The position numbers and the translations under genes were made by a program. Source: Streptomyces paludis (GTDB taxonomy: Bacteria > Actinomycetota > Actinomycetes > Streptomycetales > Streptomycetaceae). Taken from it: DNA of 64,000 nucleotides. The notes beneath the pieces were generated by a model. The model was not told where the DNA came from. It saw only the letters and a program-made list of their open reading frames with translations, and did no database searches. Every line of letters starts with the position of its first letter. Position 1 is the stretch's first letter. This document shows positions 62,502 to 64,000 of the stretch, piece after piece. The stretch is taken from contig NZ_CP031194.1 in the NCBI RefSeq assembly GCF_003344965.1, positions 4,960,001-5,024,000 of the forward strand, written 5' to 3'.

Positions 62502-63119
62502 TTACCGCGTCGCAAGGCCCATCAGCGTCAGTTTCAGCAGGCGGTCCGCCACGTCCGGGTCGGACGGAGTCTGTTCCGCGGCCAGGGCGATCGCGTTGGT
62601 GAGCTGGAGGAGGTCGTCGATGGAGACCTCGGGGCGTACATGGCCGGACTCCACCGCGCGGGCGAGGAGGCGGGCGCCGGCCTCGCGGAGGGGGGCGCAG
62701 CACTCGAAGAGGGCTGAACTCGTGTCGTGGGACGCGGACATGAGGGCGCGGGAGAGGCCGCGGTACTCGCCGGCGTGGGTGACGATGGCGCCCAGCCACT
62801 CGACCAGCGCCGTGCAGGGGCGGTCCGCCGCGGCCAGTTCGCGGGAGCGGGCCAGGAGTGTGGTGAGGGCTTCGCCGAAGACGGCGTTCATGAGGGCGTG
62901 GCGGTTCGGGAAGTGGCGGTACAGCGTGCCGATGCCGACGCCCGCGCGGCGCGCGATGTCCTCCAGGGAGGCGTCCGTACCGTGCGCGGCGAAGCTGAGG
63001 CGGGCCTCGGTGAGCAGGCGGTCGTAGTTGCGGCGGGCGTCGGCGCGCATCGGCCGGGCCGGTGCTGTCGCCGGTGCCGGGGCCGGGCCGGTCGGCCTCG
63101 TTGCCGTGTTGCTCGCCAT
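62502..63119 (-). CDS. TetR-family transcriptional regulator
   Basis: A 205-aa protein from ATG at 63119 (AGGAGG upstream). A Pro/Ala/Thr-rich leader precedes the helix-turn-helix 'YDRLLTEARLSFAAHGTDASLEDIARRAGVGIGTLYRHFPNRHALMNAVFGE'. The C-terminal ligand domain matches the SbtR/'TetR_C_33'-like group. The target is unknown. It lies downstream of the acyl-CoA carboxylase gene on the same strand but is a separate unit. Confidence 0.88.
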   Translation of the reverse strand: MASNTATRPTGPAPAPATAPARPMRADARRNYDRLLTEARLSFAAHGTDASLEDIARRAGVGIGTLYRHFPNRHALMNAVFGEALTTLLARSRELAAADRPCTALVEWLGAIVTHAGEYRGLSRALMSASHDTSSALFECCAPLREAGARLLARAVESGHVRPEVSIDDLLQLTNAIALAAEQTPSDPDVADRLLKLTLMGLATR

Positions 63120-63215
63120 CGCGGTGCCTCCTGTCTCTCCCCGTGGCGTCCAGGATGCCACCGAGGCCCCGTCCGGTGGACCGGGCGGGGCCTCAGGGCC
63201 GTAGAAGGAAGAGCG

Positions 63216-64000
63216 TCAGCTCTTGATCTCGCAGATGGTGGCGCCGGACGTGAGGGAGGCGCCGACCTCGGCGCTCAGGCCCTTGACCGTGCCGGAGCGG
63301 TGCGCGTTGAGGGGCTGCTCCATCTTCATGGCTTCGAGGACGACGATGAGGTCGCCCTCCTTGACCTCCTGGCCCTCCTCGACGGCCACCTTGACGATGG
63401 TGCCCTGCATCGGGGAGGCGAGCGTGTCGCCGGAGGCCGCGGAGGCGGACTTCTTGGCGGCGCGCCGCTTCGGTTTGGCGCCGGCGGCGAGGCCGGTACG
63501 GGCCAGGGACATGCCGAGGCTGACCGGGAGGGAGACCTCCAGGCGCTTGCCGCCGACCTCGACCACGATGGTCTCGCGGCCGGACTCGTCCTCGTCGCTC
63601 TCACCGGGGACGGTGAACGCCGGGATCTCGTTGACGAACTCCGTCTCGATCCAGCGGGTGTGGACCGTGAACGGGTCGGCGGTGAAGGCGGGGTCGCTGA
63701 CCACGGCGCGGTGGAAGGGGATCGCGGTGGCCATGCCCTCGACGTTGAACTCGGCGAGGGCGCGGGCCGCGCGCTGGAGGGCCTGCTCGCGGGTGGCGCC
63801 GGTGACGATGAGCTTGGCCAGCAGCGAGTCCCAGGCGGGGCCGATGACCGAGCCGGACTCCACGCCCGCGTCCAGCCGGACGCCGGGGCCGGACGGCGGG
63901 GCGAAGACCGTCACCGTGCCGGGGGCCGGGAGGAAGCCGCGGCCCGGGTCCTCGCCGTTGATGCGGAACTCGAAGGAGTGGCCGCGTACGGCGGGGTCGC
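63216..64000 (-). CDS. Acyl-CoA carboxylase alpha subunit, C-terminal part
   Basis: 261 codons of a biotin carboxylase/biotin carrier fusion; the 5' part is beyond the right window edge. '[24 protein letters not shown]' is the end of the biotin carboxylase domain. The C-terminus has the biotinyl Lys in EAMKMEQPL within a complete carrier domain ending '[11 protein letters not shown]'. It provides carboxybiotin for acetyl- or propionyl-CoA carboxylation with a separately encoded beta subunit. In S. coelicolor the equivalent is the AccA1/AccA2 type (memory). Confidence 0.92.
   Translation of the reverse strand, partial: DPAVRGHSFEFRINGEDPGRGFLPAPGTVTVFAPPSGPGVRLDAGVESGSVIGPAWDSLLAKLIVTGATREQALQRAARALAEFNVEGMATAIPFHRAVVSDPAFTADPFTVHTRWIETEFVNEIPAFTVPGESDEDESGRETIVVEVGGKRLEVSLPVSLGMSLARTGLAAGAKPKRRAAKKSASAASGDTLASPMQGTIVKVAVEEGQEVKEGDLIVVLEAMKMEQPLNAHRSGTVKGLSAEVGASLTSGATICEIKS

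Overview
The window is a GC-rich actinobacterial chromosome segment, almost certainly from a Streptomyces. The signs are very high G+C with strong third-position bias, many GTG/TTG starts, ATGA/GTGA start-stop overlaps, and Streptomyces hallmark loci (AfsQ1/AfsQ2/SigQ, WhiJ/BldB-like cassettes, a cell-wall nonulosonic acid cluster). From memory, the conserved gene order matches the S. coelicolor core around SCO4879-SCO4921, with accessory insertions. No tRNA, rRNA or cas gene was seen.

Layout. 1-8047: a partial unknown gene, then genes for making and polymerising a sialic-acid-like sugar (CMP-sugar synthetase fused to a HAD phosphatase, NeuB-type synthase, two polysialyltransferase-like proteins, a GT2 enzyme and a DUF6716 enzyme). 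This fits Kdn-type teichulosonic acid of the cell wall. 8066-13220: an accessory insert bounded by two hairpins with the same 12-bp stem. It holds an albusnodin-like lasso peptide cluster (57-aa precursor, a fused cyclase-RRE-protease, a frameshifted acetyltransferase) and a helix-turn-helix/DUF6879 cassette. 13225-14340: decayed secreted-protein remains. 14585-24597: a SARP regulator, an M20 amidohydrolase, and a nucleoside uptake and salvage operon (BMP lipoprotein, ABC ATPase, two permeases, cytidine deaminase, thymidine phosphorylase). 24714-37796: mixed conserved genes (Uma2, HAD, STAS, ECF sigma, MerR, DUF4184, PadR, L,D-transpeptidase, MFS/LysR pair, DUF1203, alpha/beta fold) and a 1-kb long-inverted-repeat element at 26506-27484. 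37908-45733: adenosine deaminase, small secreted and membrane proteins, the AfsQ system with SigQ, and a uridine kinase. 45921-51116: a secreted protein, a toxin-antitoxin pair, two aldehyde dehydrogenases, deoC and a membrane protein. 51117-56014: a second accessory region with a WhiJ/BldB-like cassette whose end is tandemly duplicated together with a type I-E CRISPR array, giving two orphan arrays, plus copies of a 150-bp hairpin repeat. 56015-64000: a PGM2-like mutase, purine nucleoside phosphorylase, a GGCT-like protein, a quinone reductase-type flavoprotein, a DeoR regulator, a TetR regulator and the 3' part of an acyl-CoA carboxylase alpha subunit.

How the genes work together. The strongest theme is nucleoside catabolism. 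Import, deamination, phosphorolysis, pentose-phosphate isomerisation, aldolase cleavage and acetaldehyde oxidation are spread over 40 kb, but four of the transcription units share the palindrome CTACGCGCGTAG in their promoters (three exact copies, one 10/12). That defines a candidate regulon whose regulator may be the DeoR protein at 61191. A second clear circuit is AfsQ1-SigQ, with a direct-repeat box matching the AfsQ1 consensus upstream of sigQ. The accessory zones carry the most unusual material: the lasso cluster, the duplicated CRISPR modules and two uncharacterised repeat families.
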